Positions 31,092-44,400 of a stretch of DNA of 64,000 nt are shown one piece after another. The DNA comes from Emiliania huxleyi CCMP1516 (Eukaryota; Haptophyta; Isochrysidales; Noelaerhabdaceae). The first letter of the stretch is position 1; each line of letters opens with the position of its first letter. Where the stretch lies: assembly GCF_000372725.1 (NCBI RefSeq), contig NW_005200689.1:98296-162295 (forward strand), in the 5' to 3' direction. The notes beneath the pieces were generated by a model. That model made no database searches. It worked only from the letters and a program-made list of their open reading frames with translations, and was not told the DNA's origin. The position numbers and the translations under genes were made by a program.

Positions 31092-32611
31092 TCAGCGCGC
31101 CAACATTCGAGGCTGCAGTGGGCAGCACACCCGCGCCTCCTGGATCAGACCCCACGCATGGCGCGACAGCTGCGGCTCCTCGGCTGGTGCGGAGACGTTG
31201 TAGAGCAGGGTGATCAAGTCTCGGTACTGGCTGCGTGCGTTCATAGAGGTGACCAGCTCCACCAGCTCCTGCTCCGACTGCTGGCCCCGCTTGTTGAGGC
31301 CGCCGAGCGCGCGGTCGTACGCGGCGAGCTTTTGGCGGGAGAGCGCCGCCGACGCCGCGTCGAAGCTGTAGTGGTCGATGTATCCGAGCAGGTCTTGGCT
31401 GCACACCGGCCCGCCCTTCATGAGCGTGTGCGAGCTCTTGAACTGCACCGCGGGCCCGACGCGCACCAGCATGACCTTGCGCAAGTTCCACTGGCTGTGC
31501 TGCACCCCGCTGCCCAGAGCCGAGTTGAGCGCCATCCGCACCGGCGCGCAGACGGGGAACTGGGCGTGCAGCGGCCGGCCGGCTTCAATCGGCGGGAGCA
31601 CGCGCCGGTCTGGGAGCCGGTCGACCATGTGTCCGCACACGACCGCCCCCGCGCCGCCCGCCGCCGCGAGCACGCGCTGCACGACCGGGCACGGAAACTG
31701 GAAGAGCTCGTCCACGTCTGCGTACAGCAGCCACGAGTCCTACGGGTCCCAGGACGGGTCAGTGGACACATGTGCCTCCGGGTTGAGAGCTTGAGGGCCC
31801 CCATGTCGACCGGCGGGAGGGAGAGGATGTGCAAGTTGACCAGGTCGCGCTTGATGACGGTGTGGTACGTGGCGACCGTGGTCACGTGCACCACGCCGAG
31901 GCGCCGCAGAGCGGCGTCGGCCTCTCTGGCTGTGGCCGCGCCCGCTTCGCCTCGGTGCAGCACAAACTTCATGTGCGTCGCGCGCACTCCGAGGCCCACG
32001 TAGTGGGAGACAAAGTGGGGGAGGAGAGAGGCCTGGAGCATGCTCGCCATCGTCCAGAGGTAGAGCGAGGGCGACAGTGGGCGCAGGCTGCACGTCTCCG
32101 TCGAGCAGCGCGCGCGGAGCTCCTCGTCGCTCGGATGCGAAGAGAGGCCCATGTAGCCGGGCGACGCACTTCCATTGGAATGGTTGCCGAGGTGCTCGAG
32201 GAACAGCAGAGTGCCCGGGCAGCCAAATCTGCGGCCCTGAGCGCGGCCCGTCTCGTCGTAGTGCCGAAATATATCCCACGGGTCGCAACGCTTGAGGCGC
32301 CCGTGGCAGAGTTTGCGGGCTATGGCCCGATAGCGCTTGGCGTAGCAGATCGCTGCGCTCGAGCAGCTGCTACCGCCTGGCTTGGTCAGGTAGCACTCGC
32401 CGGCGATACAAGTGGACGGGAGTTCGGCCGCGTCGCCCTCACGCCAGGCCGCCCTGATGCCGTTGAGGTCGCAGTTCTCTACAAACCCGCCAGTGACGCG
32501 GCAGTGACGCGCGCGCAAGGGCGCGGATCGAAAGGCGTGGCAAAGGAGGCCGAGCTCGCTGGCATTTTGCCCGCGCGCGACAGAGGCGGCGAGCATAGAG
32601 GCGGCGAGCAT
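31092..32611 (-). CDS. GT92/DUF23-like glycosyltransferase
   Basis: The ATG at 32611 starts MLAASMLAASVARGQNASEL, a weak leader. A Cys-rich N-terminal region follows (CRVTGGFVENCDLN; GECYLTKPGG), then the catalytic-type core: LPHFVSHYVGLGVRATHMKF, VLHRGEAGAATAREADAALR and TVIKRDLVNLHILSLPPVDM. After a small intron or frame break (about 31735-31790) comes DSWLLYADVDELFQFPCPV, where DVD is the nucleotide-sugar DxD motif, and GGPVCSQDLLGYIDHYSFD near the end at 31092. This fits Golgi family-92-type transferases. The sugar and acceptor are unknown. Confidence 0.65.
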
Positions 32612-33521
32612 ATGTCTCCGACGTGATAACGGGGGGCCCGCGCAGACGGCGCCTTCACGGCGCCTTCACACAAAAACACAAGCCCGGCCCCAAGACGCCT
32701 TCACATAAAACCTCGGCGCCTTCACGGTGTCGTTTCACGGTGTCGTGTCATCGGTCGTGTGAGACGTGTGTGAGTGAGTATTCTTGATACGAAACCACGA
32801 CGACACACCAGTCGACTCGCATCGGTTGCCTCCATGAACGGCGGAGCTATTCTCGCGTCCATACCACACCTGGCTCCAACATGGACACGCCCATAGCTGG
32901 GGACACTACTAGGTCACGCATGGCATCAGAAGTTTTATCTCTGGGCCCCGAAAGGCATCTCTAGCAGCGTCGTTACGCATGCGCCCTCCCCTCCTGGGCG
33001 CATGCGCCTCACGTCTCGCCAGAGCATAAGCCCTTGGTGTGCGACGAGACGAGTTTTTCGCCATCGCAGCGAGCAGCAAGCCACTCGCCGCAGCTCAGCC
33101 GGAGGCATCGCCGCAGCGCTGTCTGCGCCACGGTCCCGCACCCGTCGACGAAGCTCCCCCCGCGGAAGGCCGCGCGTAGCCACGCCTTGTCGATCGAGAT
33201 GAGCGCGCCTGAAGCTCGCCCACCTACTGCCCCTGAGAGTTGGTTACGAGTGGGATCGGCTCCCCCCCTTGGGATCGCTTCCACGCACACACACACATCG
33301 GTCGTCCCCACATTCGCAATCGTGGGATCGCTTGTCATGAGAGATTTTTAGCAATACCAAACAACTCTAACACTCACACGTCATTTGGGGCCTGGAGCCC
33401 TGTTCACGCGCGCGCGAGACGTGCAGACAGGGTTGCCAGGTGAGAGCGAATGGCGCGGTTCACGCCTCGCACAAGAGAGAGAGAGATATGCGCTCTGCAT
33501 GGTGGGACATAAAAGAGAGCG
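32612..33521. other. Intergenic with repeats; one doubtful frame
   Basis: GGCGCCTTCAC words repeat at 32648-32730. A reverse copy of dispersed repeat C lies at 33345-33515. A minus-strand frame (33338-33009) encodes LRRCLRLSCGEWLAARCDGE and looks partly protein-like, but has no recognisable domain; I do not call it a gene. Confidence 0.5.
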
Positions 33522-33905
33522 AGTACAGTTCCGGACGGGCATTAAGAACGCACAGGTTCTTCGCCCAGCCTCAGGTTCTTAGCTAAGTCGGCGGTCCGTC
33601 GGGGGCCGAGCCTCAGGTTCTTAACCGGGTGGATGGTTTTTTAAACCGTTTCGGCTTCGATTAAAAATCAATAAATGGGTCTTAAAACAGTTTGGAAGTT
33701 TGGAACAGTAAGTTCGCGCATGGCGTGACAAGAGAGTCATTCGCTGCCGTGAGCTGCCCCTGCGGCTGCGGCCGCGGGGGCAGGGGCGCCGGCTGCAGGC
33801 GTTGGCCCAGCCTCAGGTTCTTAGGGAGTTCTTAGGGATCCGGCCGAAATATGAGCCTCAGGTTCTTAACGTTAGAGGTTCTTAATGCCCGTCCGGAACT
33901 GTACT
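33522..33905. mobile_element. 384-bp MITE-like element with perfect 28-bp TIRs
   Basis: The left end 33522-33549 (AGTACAGTTCCGGACGGGCA...) is the exact reverse complement of 33878-33905. Inside, GAGCCTCAGGTTCTTA occurs four times (about 33567, 33609, 33808 and 33853) plus shorter GGTTCTTA copies, like subterminal transposase-binding repeats. There is no coding capacity, so it is non-autonomous. A clear target-site duplication was not found. Confidence 0.85.
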
Positions 33906-34152
33906 TGTTGTTGTACTTGGGCGAGTAGGCCTCTGAGAGAGTGCGTTGTGTTCTTGTTTTATATCCGCTTTCTCTCTTGCCAAGGTGCGACCCCCAAACA
34001 CAACAGAACAGATTTGGCATTTGCCCGTGTTGCCCGCCTTCTGAGAGTATTTGGCCTCCACATTACGCAGGCGGCGGGCAACACGAGCAAATTTGCCTTT
34101 AAAGAAAGAAAGAAAACAGGGAACGCAGTGAAGCGCCATCTGTCTTGCTTGC

Positions 34153-34776
34153 ATGGGTGCCCAGCAGTCGAGCGAGGTTGAGGTTGAGGAGGAGGTTGTT
34201 GAGGAGGAGGAGGAGGAGGAGGAGAAGGAGGAGGAGGAGGAGGAGGAGGAGGAGGAGGAGGACGACGACGACGATGACGACGACGACGACGACGACGATG
34301 ACGACGACGACGACGACGACGACGACGAGGATGAAGAGTACAGCAACGATTCCGACAACGATGCACTGGCCGATGTCGTAGTTCCACTTGCTGCTGTTGG
34401 TGCTGACGCTGCGTTTGCGGTGGGTAAGGGGCTCTTCAACTTGGGGAGACGCGTAGCCGCACGCCATGCTGCTCTAGCGCCGGCCGAATGCGATTCCGAT
34501 TCGACGTCTTCTGGTTCAGCGGATTCGGTTGGCAACAAGCCCAAGAACATGAACTTTCAAGAATTTATCGATTGGCGTGAAGAATACCAGGAGAGGGACA
34601 CACATGGAGGCGGGAGCAGAAGCGGCAGAGGGAGCGCGACAGGGCGCGGCGTGAGGCTGACGGGGGCCGGCGCAGGAGGTCGTAGCGGTGCCGGTGGGAG
34701 TGCCTTACCCCCAGACTGGGAAGAGAGGTCCCAGGCGGCAGAGGGAATTGTGGGGTTCCCACGGTGTAGTGTCTGA
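34153..34776 (+). CDS. Acidic-tract protein with possible N-myristoylation site
   Basis: A 207-residue single-exon frame. The start MGAQQSSE has Gly2 and a Ser at position 6, fitting N-myristoylation. Residues about 8-58 are almost pure Glu then Asp, followed by EDEEYSNDSDNDALADVVVP, a small hydrophobic stretch (VGADAAFAVGKGLFNLGRRV), a Ser-rich linker, MNFQEFIDWREEYQERD, and a Gly/Arg-rich tail. No family is recognised. The acidic run could bind histones, Ca2+ or basic partners. The two-codon purity comes from GAG and GAC repeats, so expansion is recent. Confidence 0.5.
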   Translation: MGAQQSSEVEVEEEVVEEEEEEEEKEEEEEEEEEEEDDDDDDDDDDDDDDDDDDDDDDEDEEYSNDSDNDALADVVVPLAAVGADAAFAVGKGLFNLGRRVAARHAALAPAECDSDSTSSGSADSVGNKPKNMNFQEFIDWREEYQERDTHGGGSRSGRGSATGRGVRLTGAGAGGRSGAGGSALPPDWEERSQAAEGIVGFPRCSV

Positions 34777-34866
34777 GGGGGGACGAGGTCTCATCAACTT
34801 TTCGAAACCGCCTTTGTGCTTTGAAAATGATGTCCGTACGTTTGAGGCGGGGGTGGTCTACCATTT

Positions 34867-34982
34867 CGACGAAAAACGTATTATCGTGTCGCAGACGGTC
34901 TACACGCAGAAAACGATGCGCGCACGCCCCCCGTCATATGTACGTCAACGGTCCTGGTCAACTCGGTTTACTCCCATCGCTC

Positions 34983-34994
<12 letters not shown>
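34867..34994 (+). repeat. Dispersed repeat E, compact copy
   Basis: AAAACGTATTATCGTGTCGC through GACGGTCTACACGCAGAAAA, ATATGTACGTCAACGGTCC and ACTCGGTTTACTCCCATCGC. It is the uninterrupted form of the repeat at 30509-30910. Confidence 0.8.
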
Positions 34995-36752
<1,758 letters not shown>

Positions 36753-37406
36753 CGCTCGCTCAGCGTACCCATAGTCTCGGATGCGTGCTCAAAAAAAGAA
36801 TTGCCGGGCGGGGCGCGCCCGAGCCCTACTCGAAGGGTGTCGCTCCGCGGCTACTTCCCGATCGCGATGCCGGAAGAGCATCAGAGTATGCGCCGCCTCT
36901 TCCCGCCCGTCTCCGTCTCCGGCTCTCCTTCCAGAGAGTTGGCGATGCTGTACAGCATGCCCAGAGCATACCGGACAGGCTCCCGTCGAGCGACGAGCCA
37001 TGCTGGCTCGCCTCCGGCGGCGAGCTCGAAGACCCGCGCCGAGCTTCGCTGAGCCTGGCGGGCCCGCCCGCACGCCCGCGGCCGCAGGCAAGGAAGGCGA
37101 GCTTTTTATTAAATGAACTCGGGGGCACAAGGCGAGCTTCCTGGCGTCTTTGCCAAGCGCCAACATGCCAGACACCTCGCAGCGCGCGTGACGTGACCAA
37201 AGCCGCACGTCTCGGCGCCGCGAGAGCAGCTGGTCGACGTCGGCACCAAGTGCGCGGCCGCCGGGCGCCTCCGAACCGACAGGGGCGCCGCGGCAGTAGA
37301 GAGCACTCCACCGCCATACCGTTTTTCTGGCGGGTCAAGTGCTCAAGTGCTCAGTATCAAGGAAACAACCTGGAGACCTCGAGAGAGACAACCCCATCCA
37401 TGAGCC
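36753..37406. other. Divergent intergenic region, no gene seen
   Basis: Lies between the AlkB-like gene (minus) and the sacsin-like gene (plus). Arg/Ala/Ser-rich shadow frames only; a GTGCTCAAGTGCTCAGT word occurs at 37339. It should hold both promoters. Confidence 0.5.
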
Positions 37407-38420
37407 ATGTTCGGCTGGGGCCGACGACGCCACAAGGCGCCCGGAAACGACATTCTCGCCTCTGCCGAGGCGGCCGACGCGGGCGGCGACGCGGCTCTTG
37501 CGAGGGCGCTCTACGAGCAGGCGGCCGAGTCGCTCCTCGGATCTCTGTCGGAGGAGAGCGACCCGACTGTCAAGGCGCTGCTCCGCGTGAGTGCGACGCG
37601 CGCGCTCGAGCGAGCGGAGCGGCTGCGCGAGGCTGGCTTCACCGCCGCCGCCACGCCATACCCAGGCGCGCCAGCTTTCCAGCCTCCGCAGCAGCAGCAG
37701 CAGCCACCGCAGCAGCAGCAGATGGCTCGGCGGCGTGGCGTCGCAGTCAGCAGCAGTAGCAGTATGCCGCAGCAGCAGCCACCGCAGCCGCAGCCCACAG
37801 TATACGACCTCTCAGGCAACCCGATCGCGGCGCGGCAGCCGTCTGCAAAGCTCGAGCAGCTACAGGCCGTCCGTGCGGTCGTCGGTGACGGCTTGTCGGA
37901 CGCCGACCTCCGCCTCCGTATTGCGCGGCATGGCGATGATGTGGACGGCGTGATCAACGAGCTGCTCGAGGAGTTGGTCGCTGAGAGCAGGACCGAGGGC
38001 CCGTCCGAGATGTGGACGTGTCCGGCATGCACTCTCGAGAACCGTCCCGGCGAGGCTGCCTGCGCCGCCTGCGAGCAGCCGCGCCCGCGCCCAGTCAAGC
38101 CGCCGCAGACAATGGACGAGTTCCTGGCGAGCACGGGCGGCGGGCAGGTTCGGCTGGCCGTCTCTCTCCGGCTGGCGGACGGGACCACCGTCGAGCGGTC
38201 CCTCTCGCTGCCAGCCTCCCTCGCACGCCGGCATCTCTGCCGACTGGTCGACGGCGGCGCTGGAGAGCCTGTGCACGCAGAGGCGGGTGGCGACCGAGAG
38301 CGGGACAGGGAGAGGGAGAGGGAGAGGGAGAGGGAGAGGGACAAGGAGAGAGGCCGAGAGCGCGCAGCGCCCACCCCGGCCATGTTGCCTCCTCCTTCGC
38401 CGGCGACGTCACCGGCCCCT

Positions 38421-38457
<37 letters not shown>

Positions 38458-41400
38458 TAGGAGGCGCGACGCTGGCCGGCCGCGCCTCTGCTGCCGCGCC
38501 TTCCGGAAGCGGTAACGAGTTCAGCGTCCCGAGCGCCAACCAGGGCGCCTTTGGCGGCGAGCGGAGACCGGCGTCTCCTCCCCCGCCCCCTGACACGTCT
38601 GCGACATGTCCGAGACACGTCCCGTAGGCGAGCGGGTCGGCCTGCCGCAGCACGCGTCACGCAAGGCCCACAAGCCGCGCGGGCCGGCGCAGAAGCCACT
38701 GGTGGACGTGCTGGCGGTGGAGGACGTGCGGGCGCAGCTGGGCGACGGCGCGCTGGAGCGGCTGGTGCAGAGCGAGCTCCGGTCGCGTGAGCGGAGCGAC
38801 GGCAACGCGCGTGTGAACCCCGACGTCCGAGCCGACGCGGCGCTGTATGACGACGGCGTGGGCGGCGCGTTCGAGCGCTCCGTCTTCATCGACCCGACGC
38901 GCAGCGCGCGCTCCGGCGGCGGCGGCGGCGAGGGGCGGCAGGTGCAGGTCAAGGCGCCTCCGCTCGGCTCCGACGCCAAGGCGATTCCGGTCGCCTACGA
39001 GACGGCGGCCGTCGGGAGCCGCATCGCAAACATGGCCCGCGTCGGCGGCCAGCGGGTGCGGCGGAGACGCGGGGGCCGCGGAGGCGCAGGGAGGCGAGGC
39101 GACTGCCGTGAGAGCGCGTCACGTTGCCGCTGCAGGTGCTCGAGATGGATCACTTTGTGGAGAGCACCGCCACGCCCATCCTCCGCCTCGTCCTCCCCGG
39201 CGGCGGCACGCCGGCCCGCTCGCGCAGGCCGTGCTCGCCCAGCTGTGAACAGCGTCTCTTCACACCTACAGCTGTGAATAGGCCAGCTCGCGCGAGGCCG
39301 TGCTCGCCCAGCGCAAGGTGCTCGAGCGCAAGCTGGTGCGCAGTGCGGAGCAGCGCTGCACGGTCGTGCCGCTCGGGGTCGCCGGCGCGCCCAGCCTCCG
39401 CATCCTCACGCCGCTCGGCGACGAAGGGCCGGCGGCGCACGCCGCCGCGCCGCCGCGCGCGCAGCGGTACGGCGCGCTCTTCTGGAGCGAGCTGCTGCAC
39501 GAGGTGGTGGTGCGTGTGATGGGGCGGAGCAGCGTGAGCGAGGTGGTCGAGGGACTCTACTACATGCCCACCATCCGCGCCGACGTCTTCGTCTGCTCCT
39601 CCCTCGCCGACTCGCCAGCCGCCGGGCTGCACATCAACGTCCTCGTCTTTGAGCAGTCCCTCGCGTGCGATTGCGAGGAGGACGACCACGCGAGGCCACT
39701 GCGCGTCAGCGCGTGCAGGTGGGCTGACTTGCTTCCCTACTGGCTCTGCCGCCTCACCTCTGCCCTCAACGAGGGCCGCGCCGGGAGCGTGCAAGGAGGG
39801 TACGACGAGGCCAGCCACAGGCGGCTGGTGGAGCGGATCGCCGCCCGAGGAGGCGGAGGCGAGAGCGGCCCCCTCGTGGCTCCACAGCGGTGGACACCTC
39901 CGCCGCTGCCGAGCGGTCTCCTACAGCCCTCTGGGCCGTCGCCCTTCGCTCCACCGCCACCCTCTCCGCCGCCCTCTCCGCCAGAATCACTGCCATCGTC
40001 GCCCTTCGCTTCGCCACCGCGTTCGCGGTCGCCTTCGCTGCCGCCTTCGCCGCCGCCCTCGCCACCGCCATCACCGCCGCCTTCGCCGCCGCCTTCGCCG
40101 CCGCCTTTGCCGCCGCCGCCCTCGCCGCCGCCCTCGCATCGCTCGCAGCGCCGCACGTTGCAGCAGGTCAATCCGATCACCGCCCGGCTGCGCGACATTC
40201 TGCGAAACTACTCCTCGGCGCAGCTGCTGAACGAGATGCTGCAGAACGCCGACGATGCCGGCTCGAGCGAGTTCAAGGTGCTGCTCAGCGCGCGGACCTT
40301 TGGCACCGCCTCGCTGCTCTCTCCCGCGCTGGCGGACATGCAAGGAGCGGCACTGTACCAGTTCGACGACGCGCAGTTCCGTCCCGACGACTATGAGAGC
40401 ATCCAGCGGGTTGGAGACGGCACCAAGCTAGGCGACCCGACAAAGACGGGCCAGTTCGGCCTCGGCTTCAACTCTGTCTACCACGTCACCGACACGCCGA
40501 TGTTCGTTTCGGGCCGCGACTTCGTCGTCTTCGACCCGCACGAAGCGCACCTGCCCGACGGGCTGCCAGGGCTGTGCGAGGACGCGTCCAGCCTGTCGCG
40601 CGCCTGCCCCGACCAGCTCGCCCCCTTCCAAGGCATCTTCGGCTGCGACGTTGACGCGGGCTGCTGGCGCACGCGCAGCGGGCAGGGGACGCTCTTTCGC
40701 CTTCCACTGCGGACGCGCGAGGCGGCGGGCCGTTCGAGGATCAAGGACGGGCGGGGCGGCGCGCCAAGCTTCGAGGAGGTGCTGCGCCAGATCGTCGACC
40801 CCTTCTTGTACGAGGGGAGCGGCGAGGGGCGGGAGACGACCCTGCACCGGCGCCTGCTCTTCCTGCGCTTCGTCGAGCGGATCGAGGTGTACGTCTGGCC
40901 GCCCGGCGCAGAGCAGATGAGCCTGCTCGCTTCGGCGACGGCCCTCCCCGCGGCCTCCCCGCCGGACGCCTCCTCTGCAGCGCGGCTGCGGGAGGACCGG
41001 GGCGCCCAGCTGCGGCACGTCAAGGAGCGCTTGGCGGAGGCGCCGCCGCCGCAGCAGGACGAGTACGGCGGTCCGCCAGGCGCGTTGCGCTATTTCGCCG
41101 CCATGCGCGCGGCCGACCCCGATCAAGTCCCGCGGCCGCTGATCCCGCTTCTGCTGCAGCTGGAGCGTCCGGGCGCGGCGCAGCTCGAGGAGGCGTGGCT
41201 CGTGTCGCAGACGTTTGGCGACAAGGAGGACGTCGCCTACGCCGCGGCGCCGAGGCAGCGCTCCGAGAAGCTGACGCTGATGCCGAGCGGTGCGGCGGCG
41301 GCGCTCGTCGCGCGGCGGCACGCCCCCGGCGCGGAGTGGGAGCTTGCGCCGCGGCTGGCGGGGCGTGCCTACGCGACGTTGCCGCTGCCGATCCCGACTG

Positions 41401-44400
41401 GCCTGCCCGTCCACCTCAACGGCCGGTGGGAGATCGCCAGCGACCGCAACTCGCTCGCGCCGGAGGACGCAAGGCCGAGGCACGAGTGGAACCTGCTCCT
41501 CGCGTCGCGCGTGTGCGCCGCGGCGTACGCTCGGCTGCTCCGGGAGCTCGCCGCCGGGGCCGTCTTCGGGGGAGGCGGCGGCGGGCTGCGGCTGGGCTCG
41601 GCGGAGCGGGGTGAGGTGGTGCACGCCCTCCTGCCCGCTGCCTCGGCGGGCGCGGGCCAGGTCTTTGGCGCCGCGGCTGGCGGCTGCTTCTCGCTGCTCC
41701 TGCAGCCGGGCAGCGCGGTGTGGCGAGTGTTTCGCCGGCACACCGCGCAGCGAGGCGGGCGGGGAGGGGAGCCGGAGGCGGCGCCGTGCAGGGTGCTGCA
41801 CACGGTGAGCGGCGGGTGGGCGGCGGCGGGAGAAGCCTTCTTCCTGCACGCCGCCGGCGCGGAGGCGGCGGCTGCGGCGGCGGAGACGGCGATTGTCTTA
41901 AGCGAGGCCGCGTGCGTCATCACACACGCTCCGGCGGCGGCGCACGCGGGGTTTGTGGCGGCTGCGGAGGCGCTTGGCCTGCCGGCGCCGCGTCCGCTCC
42001 AGCCCTCGACCGTGCGCGCTTGGATGCGCCGAGGCGGCGGCGAGGGCGTCCTGCTGCACCTCACGGGACTCGACCCCTCGGCGAGGCGGCTGGCGTGCCG
42101 CTGCCTGCTCGCCTACGTCCTCTCCGACGCGCCGACGGCTCCCGTGACGGAGGTGAACCCTCCCGAGGCGTGGCGCGTGTACTCGAGCGTCTTTCGCAAG
42201 GACGCTGCCGGCACCGGCCACGCGCGCAGCGCCCTCGACTCCGAGCAGGCCTGGAGCGCCGCGAGGAACGACGACCAGCAGTGGGTCGTCCTGGACTTGG
42301 GCGAGGAGGCTCGTATCCTCGGCGTGGTGTTGCAGGGGCGCAGGAGGCACCGGCAGCACGTGCAGCGCGTGCGCATCGAGCTGAGCGTGGACGGAGGGGC
42401 GTGGGAGCCGGCGCCGGGCGGGCCCGACTTTGACACGGCCTGCCAGCCGCAAGACGAGGCGCACAAACGGGTGCCATTTGCTGCCGGAGGCGCCTTCGCC
42501 TCAAAGGTCCGCCTGCGGCCGCTGAAATGGGAGGGGCACGTCTCCATGCGGTGTGGGCTGCTGGTCGGCGCGTCGGGCCGGGCGCTCGCCGGCCTGCCGA
42601 TCGTTTGCTTGCGCGACGGGTCGATCTGCGCCCTCTCCGTGGCGCCGGGGCGTGGGGAGGAGTCGCTGTTGCTCGGCCTCGAGTCGGAGTCCGGCTCGGG
42701 CAAGCTGGTCGCCTCGTGCGGCGCGGCGCTGGCGCGGTCCCCGGCCGCCTCGAGCCTGATGGTCGAGGATGCCGCCGGCGAGGAGGGGTCGGTGGGAGAG
42801 AGCTGCGCGCGCCTGCTCTGGCCCTGCAGGGAGGGCCTGCTCGTGCGCCCCTTCACCGCGGCCGATGCGGTGGAGATGTCGCTGCCGAGCGGGTGGCGAG
42901 GGGAGGCGTCCGTCTCGGACTGGCGGCGAGCGGCGCCGGCGGAGTGGCTGAGAAGGCTGTGGGCGGCGATCGACCGCACGGCTCTTCTTGACGGCTCGGT
43001 GGCGGACGAGCTGCTCGCGCGGCTCGGCCCTTGGCCGCTAATCCCGTGCGGGGAGCTGCTGGTGCGCCTCGACAGGGCGACTTCGGTGCTCGCTTCGGGC
43101 GGCAGCACGCGCGGCGGCGGCGGAGGCGGCGGTGGCGGCCTCGAGGGTGGGGGTGGAGGAGGGGGCTCGTCCGCCACCGAGGACCTTCTCGCTTGTGCGG
43201 CATTGCGCGCTGTTGGCGTCGCCATCGCAGACACGTCTTACGAGCTCAAGGCGCTCGCGAGCCGGTTGCGGCCGCTCACGGGCGGCGGGATCGTGGCTGC
43301 CCTGACGGCGCTTTCGGTAGAGGGCGGCCTCGACTGGGGGCAGCTGGGTGCGGCGCAGCGCGCCTCGATCCTCGACTTGATCTCTCGCGACGCGGCTTCG
43401 CTCGACGAGGCGGCGCTGCGGGACGTGGCACGCCTGCCGCTCTTCGAGTTCGAGCGCGCGGGCGACGAGGCGGGCGACGAGGCGGGCGACTCTCTCTCTT
43501 CAGAGGGCGACTCGCTCGGCCCGAGCTGCTGCGGCGCCCTCGGCCCGGAGGGGCGGCGCTGGCTCAAGCCTCAGTTCAAGACGCTCGCCGCCGACGGAGG
43601 CTTCCCCGCGGAGCTGCTCGCGCCCGGCGGCGGCGCCTCGTCGCGCTTCCTCGCCCGCATCCCCGCCGCGGCGCCGCGCTCGGTCCTGTACTCGCGGCTC
43701 CAGGTCCAGAGCATGGCGCGCGCCGACTACTATGCCAGCGTGGTCTTTCCACGGTGGGGCGCCCTCGACGAGGAGGCTCGGGTCGCACAGCTGCTCGAGC
43801 TGCAGAGGTACTACGAGGAGCTGTGCGACGAGCGGGTCGCCCTGCCCGACGGCGGCGCCTCCTCCTTCGGCGACCTTTTTGGCGCCTCCCCGCTCTTTGG
43901 CGGCCTGCGCGCAGAGCAGCTGCTCGACCCCGAGCTCGAGCTGCACGTCGCCTTCTTCCCGAAGAGGCTGCCGCACCCGTCCCTCCGCACCGAGCGCAGC
44001 CTGCAGTGGCTTCGCCGCTGCGGCATGGCGCAGTCCCTCACCCGCTCCGCCTTCAGCGGCGCCGCGGAGACGGTCGACGCCGCCGCGGCCGCCGCCTTTG
44101 CCAGCGGGCAGCCCGCCACGCCGGAGCTGAAAGCGCAGGCGAGGCAGGTCGTCGACGCGCTCCTCGCGAGCTTCAGCCATCTGCGAGACGACTCCCAGCA
44201 GCTGGGCGAGCCGCCGCTCGACGAGTGGCTTCGCCACCTCGGGAGCCTGCGCCTCGCCGCGCCCTTCACCGCCCCGCCGAGGGCCTTCCTCGAGTCCGCG
44301 ACGGCAGCCGAGGAGCTCGCGCCCGCGCCGCCCGTCGCTGCGCTGCTCGCTTTCTACCGCGCAGCCGGCGGGCCTGCAGACGTGCTGGTACCGCTCCGCG

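Noticed and set aside
33009-33338. Minus-strand 109-codon gene
   Set aside because: Partly protein-like but without recognisable motif, and the N-terminal part lies in repeat-like DNA; evidence too weak.
36826-37338. Minus-strand 170-codon gene in the divergent spacer
   Set aside because: Arg/Ala/Ser-rich with no domain, and most of it overlaps the likely promoters of two flanking genes.
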